NCBI GenBank assembly: GCA_900317795.1
Contig: ONIF01000081.1
Span: forward strand, 1 to 8,360
Length of the DNA stretch: 8,360 nucleotides
Source: an uncultured Eubacteriales bacterium
GTDB taxonomy: Bacteria; Bacillota; Clostridia; Oscillospirales; Acutalibacteraceae
Direction of reading: 5' to 3'
Both the position numbers and the translations under genes were made by a program. Numbering within the stretch: position 1 is the stretch's first letter; each line of letters begins with the position of its first letter. Positions 5,274-8,360 of the stretch are shown here, in pieces. The notes beneath the pieces were generated by a model. It did not search any database. It worked only from the letters and a program-made list of their open reading frames with translations, and was not told the origin of the DNA.

Positions 5274-8252
5274 TCAACGATAGTAGTCAAGACGTTTTTC
5301 CAGCTTGCCCATCAAGAATGCCACAAGCATATTGAATACATAGTAGAACAAGCCTGCCGCAAACAGCGGTAAAATACTTGCCTGAGCCGCTGCAATCTGC
5401 TTTGCTATGGTGAACATCTCAACGTATGTAAGCACAAATGCAAGTGATGTGTCCTTTACAAGAGTGATAATTTCATTTGTAACAGGCGGAATGATATGCT
5501 TTACCATTTGAGGAAAAATAATTTTTCCAAAAGTCTGGGATTTTGAGTACCCCAGAACAGCGGCAGCCTCTCTCTGACCGTTCGGCACAGCCTGTATGCC
5601 TGCACGGAATATCTCTGCAAAATATGCCGCATAGTTCAGCGAAAATCCGATTATTACCGCATAAAATCTGTAATCCTGTCCCAGTGAAACGTTGAATATA
5701 TAATACGGTGCATAGAATACAACAATAAGCTGCAGCATGAGCGGAGTTCCACGCATGATTGAAATATAAATTTTCGCCAGCCATTGAATGACCTTTAACT
5801 TTGACATTCTGATGAATGTAAGGAGAAGTCCCAGCGGCATGGAGAATATCAGAGTGAGTGCAAATATAAGCAGAGTTGCCCCCACACCCTCCATAAGCTG
5901 CATGAGTATCTGACCGAAATTAAGTTTTTCTTTTGTATATGGAGAAGTTTCACTCGAAGCGTCGCTTTCATTCAGGCATATTACTCTTTCCATTCCCCAT
6001 TTGGCAGCTATTTCTTCAAATACACCCTCCCTTTTCATTTTGAAAAGCGTATTCTGTATGGTATCTCTCAATTCGGTATTGCCCTTTTTAAAGCCTATTC
6101 CGCACTGCTCACTTGACACTTTTTCCTCAAGCATTGCAAATTTATCGGAGCCTTTTGCGACTATGAGAAATTCCGCTGCAATGATGTCAATGCATACAGC
6201 GTCTGCACTGCCGTCTTCAAGGCTTGCAAAGGCACTGTTATAGTCACTTACCTGTTTCAGTTCCTTGAAAGAGGCTGCAAGAGCCTTGTTTTTTTCGCTT
6301 GCGTCATCACCCGTGAAAACTGTCAGTGCAGAGGAATTTGCCTGTGCAGTCACAACCTTGCCTTCCAAGTCGGAAAGTTCTTTGATTTTTGAATTCTTTT
6401 TCACAACTATGACTTGCGAATTATCGGTATATGGCACCGACCATGTATAGTCATTTTCCCTGCCGTTGATAGTAAAGCCGTTCCAGATACAGTCAATTTC
6501 ACCGCTGTTAAGAGGGTCATCTTTCTTATTCCAGTCAATCGGCTGTAACTGCAAAGTCCAGCCGTTTCTCTTACAGACTTCTTTTGCAAGGTCTATGTCA
6601 AATCCCACATACTCCCCGTTTTCATCTTTATATCCGTAAGGGGGAAATTCTTCATCAAAGCCTACTATGAGAGTATTTCTTTCCGTTTTTTCTTCGTCTG
6701 CTTTCAGACAGATACTGCTTTCAAGTCCCCACTTTTTCGCAATTTCTTCAAACTTTCCGTCTTTTACCATGGAAAGAAGTGTTTTTTCAACCTTGTCTTT
6801 CAATTCCGTATTGCCCTTTTTAAAGCCTATGCCGTATTTTTCACTTGCCACTCTTTCTTCAAGCATGACAAATTTATTTCCACGAGAGCTTATCTGATAA
6901 TTGGCAACACCTATATCCAAACATACAGCGTCAACCATACCGCTTTCCAAGTTTAAAAAGGCACTGTTGTAATCTCCGACTTGCTGTAATTCTTTAAAAG
7001 AATTGGCAAGAGCCTTATTTTCATCTGTTGCGTCATCACCCGTAAAGGCTGCCAATGCAGACGAATCCGTCTGCACGACTACGATTTTATCTTTCAAATC
7101 TGAGAGTTTCTTTATATCCGAGCCGTTTTTCACAACCACTACTTGTGAATTGTCAACATAGGCTACTGACCATGTATAATCGTTTTCCCTTCCGTCAATC
7201 GTGAAGCCGTTCCAGATACAGTCGATTGAACCGCTGTTCAATTCCTTATCTTTGAAATCCCAGTCAATAGGCTGTTTTTTCAAAGTCCAGCCCCTGCGTT
7301 CACATACTTCTTGTGCAAGATCCAGGTCAAACCCGACATATTCACCGTTGGTATCTTTATAGCCGTAGGGTGGGAATTCTGCGTCAAAGCCCACTGTAAA
7401 TGTTCTGTCCTCTTTTTCAAAAGTTTCCTCCGCCTTTAAGCAGATACTGTTTTCAAGTCCCCACTTTTTCGCAATTTCTTCAAACCTGCCGTCACTCACC
7501 ATGGAAAAAAGTGTTTTTTCCACTTCATCTTTCAATTCCGTATTGCCTTTTTTAAAGCCTATACCATATTTTTCACTTGCGACTTTTTCTTCAAGCATGA
7601 CAAATTTATCTCCACGAGAGCTTATCTGATAATTGGCAACGCCTATATCCAGGCATACAGCGTCAACCATTCCGCTTTCCAGATTTAAAAAGGCACTGTT
7701 ATAATCTCCGACTTGCTGTAATTCTTTGAAAGAATTGGCAAGAGCCTTATTTTCTTCCGTTGCGTCATCACCCGTAAAGGCTGCCAATGCAGACGAATCC
7801 GTCTGCACGACTACGATTTTATCTTTCAAATCCGAAATTTTCTTTATATCAGAGCCGTTTTTCACAACCACTACTTGTGAATTGTCAACATAAGGCACCG
7901 ACCATGTATAATCATTTTCTCTGCCGTCAATCGTGAAGCCGTTCCATATACAGTCAATCGAACCGCTGTTCAATTCCTTATCTTTGAAATCCCAGTCGAT
8001 AGGCTGTTTTTTCAAAGTCCAGCCGTTTCTGTCGCATACCTCCTGTGCCAAGTCCAAGTCAAATCCCACATATTCGCCGTTGGTATCTTTATAGCCGTAA
8101 GGCGGAAATTCTGCGTCAAATCCGACTGTAAAAGTTCTGTCTGTTGCCTGCACCTGCGGAGTTGCCACCAATGCCGTGCTTACTATCATCGACATGATAA
8201 GCAGAATTCCCAAAACAAACTGCAGATGTCTTTTTGAATTTTTTTTCAACAT
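5274..8252 (-). CDS. Amino acid ABC transporter: three substrate-binding domains fused to permease
   Basis: This 992-residue protein is receptor and membrane channel in one chain. Residues 1-36 form a signal peptide (basic start, hydrophobic core, VQA before the likely cut). Three SBP_bac_3 (cluster F type) domains follow at about 38-273, 282-518 and 526-761. Each begins (T)xxVGFDxEFPPYGYKD and keeps the carboxylate-binding Arg (111, 355, 598) in GFTIxGR and an Asp (202, 446, 689) expected to hold the amino group. After a flexible linker (762-778), a five-helix permease (about 780-992) carries the EAA loop REAAAVLGYSKSQTFGKIIFP (894-914). One- and two-receptor fusions of this type are known as GlnPQ; three is unusual. 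Domains 1 and 2 are about 95% identical, domain 3 more distant. No second permease gene is present, so a homodimer with six receptors is expected. Start ATG 8252 has AAGGA (complement of 8261-8265) 8 nt upstream. The substrate is a polar amino acid, otherwise undetermined. Confidence 0.95.
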   Translation of the reverse strand: MLKKNSKRHLQFVLGILLIMSMIVSTALVATPQVQATDRTFTVGFDAEFPPYGYKDTNGEYVGFDLDLAQEVCDRNGWTLKKQPIDWDFKDKELNSGSIDCIWNGFTIDGRENDYTWSVPYVDNSQVVVVKNGSDIKKISDLKDKIVVVQTDSSALAAFTGDDATEENKALANSFKELQQVGDYNSAFLNLESGMVDAVCLDIGVANYQISSRGDKFVMLEEKVASEKYGIGFKKGNTELKDEVEKTLFSMVSDGRFEEIAKKWGLENSICLKAEETFEKEDRTFTVGFDAEFPPYGYKDTNGEYVGFDLDLAQEVCERRGWTLKKQPIDWDFKDKELNSGSIDCIWNGFTIDGRENDYTWSVAYVDNSQVVVVKNGSDIKKLSDLKDKIVVVQTDSSALAAFTGDDATDENKALANSFKELQQVGDYNSAFLNLESGMVDAVCLDIGVANYQISSRGNKFVMLEERVASEKYGIGFKKGNTELKDKVEKTLLSMVKDGKFEEIAKKWGLESSICLKADEEKTERNTLIVGFDEEFPPYGYKDENGEYVGFDIDLAKEVCKRNGWTLQLQPIDWNKKDDPLNSGEIDCIWNGFTINGRENDYTWSVPYTDNSQVIVVKKNSKIKELSDLEGKVVTAQANSSALTVFTGDDASEKNKALAASFKELKQVSDYNSAFASLEDGSADAVCIDIIAAEFLIVAKGSDKFAMLEEKVSSEQCGIGFKKGNTELRDTIQNTLFKMKREGVFEEIAAKWGMERVICLNESDASSETSPYTKEKLNFGQILMQLMEGVGATLLIFALTLIFSMPLGLLLTFIRMSKLKVIQWLAKIYISIMRGTPLMLQLIVVFYAPYYIFNVSLGQDYRFYAVIIGFSLNYAAYFAEIFRAGIQAVPNGQREAAAVLGYSKSQTFGKIIFPQMVKHIIPPVTNEIITLVKDTSLAFVLTYVEMFTIAKQIAAAQASILPLFAAGLFYYVFNMLVAFLMGKLEKRLDYYR
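6678..8141 (-). repeat. Two near-identical 732-bp tandem units (binding domains 1 and 2)
   Basis: Residues 38-281 (8141-7410) and 282-525 (7409-6678) are direct repeats of 244 codons. I count about 13 amino acid differences. At DNA level there are long identical runs, for example 74 nt at 7027-7100 and 7759-7832, exactly 732 bp apart. A third, diverged unit follows at 6677-5970. The arrangement shows a recent internal duplication and would allow gain or loss of a unit by recombination without breaking the frame. Confidence 0.92.
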
Positions 8253-8276
8253 TTCACTGTTCCTTTCTGATTTGTT

Positions 8277-8332
8277 TTATATATAAAAAGGCAGTACAAA
8301 ACCGCCCTGTTTCCATGATAACATTTTACTGC
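8277..8332 (-). promoter_or_regulatory. Possible attenuator in the transporter leader
   Basis: On the minus strand GGCGGT (complement of 8301-8306) pairs with ACTGCC (8290-8295) around TTTGT, with one G-U pair, and five T follow (8285-8289). This terminator-like hairpin lies only about 20 bp before the ribosome site of the receptor-permease gene. An upstream GCAGTA (8327-8332) could instead pair with TACTGC (8291-8296), which overlaps the hairpin's 3' arm; the two folds exclude each other. A 15-codon frame, MLSWKQGGFVLPFYI (8324-8277), spans the hairpin but lacks a ribosome site. The alternative is the terminator of a minus-strand gene outside the window. I see no convincing promoter between 8310 and 8360. 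Confidence 0.35.
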
Positions 8333-8360
8333 ACTAAAATAATAACACTATTAATCGTCA

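Noticed and set aside
6001..6897. Plus-strand open frames opposite the receptor domains
   Set aside because: They recur at matching places opposite the repeated domains, have no ribosome sites and resemble no family; they are antisense shadows of a strongly supported gene.
8277..8324. MLSWKQGGFVLPFYI as a regulatory leader peptide
   Set aside because: It has no ribosome binding site and no run of one amino acid; it is kept only as a note under the attenuator candidate.

Overview
This 8.4 kb window looks chromosomal and comes from a low-GC Gram-positive bacterium. A Ruminococcus/Oscillospiraceae-type Clostridium is the best guess. The reasons are AT-rich DNA with AGGAGG-type ribosome sites, a PadR/DUF1700/DUF4097 operon, a sigma/DUF4179 pair, a GlnPQ-like amino acid importer, and heptanucleotide repeat blocks between genes. 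The taxon is an inference; no rRNA or other marker is present. There is no tRNA, CRISPR array, transposase or phage gene.

Layout. Positions 2-109 hold the last 35 codons of an unidentified plus-strand gene. It runs into a heptamer-repeat element (97-258) that carries a strong terminator hairpin. A sigma-A-type promoter with an overlapping palindrome (270-301) then drives a three-gene plus-strand operon: a PadR-type repressor (321-689), a DUF1700/HAAS membrane protein (679-1287) and a membrane-anchored DUF4097 beta-solenoid protein (1284-2189). A second heptamer element (2176-2364) ends this operon. Next come a possible ECF-type promoter, a terminator-like leader hairpin, and a sigma factor/DUF4179 anti-sigma pair (2498-4455). 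A shared hairpin (4461-4500) separates this pair from a minus-strand operon. That operon reads an unusually long receptor-permease fusion (8252-5274) and then its ATPase (5260-4502).

How the genes work together. The first operon fits an autoregulated envelope-sensing module: PadR repressor, HAAS-domain membrane partner, surface beta-solenoid. The second fits an extracytoplasmic-function switch: a sigma factor held by a one-pass membrane anti-sigma factor. The third is a complete polar amino acid ABC importer made from only two polypeptides. A dimer of the fusion would carry six binding domains.

Points most worth a second look: three tandem binding domains fused to the permease, two of them nearly identical; a perfect 48-bp duplication inside the PadR gene; an apparent ACG start codon for the sigma factor; an A10 tract just before the anti-sigma membrane segment, where either frameshift truncates the protein; and two related heptamer elements that supply the stop codons of the genes before them. 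I see no wholly new multi-gene system. The novelty lies in these structural details.
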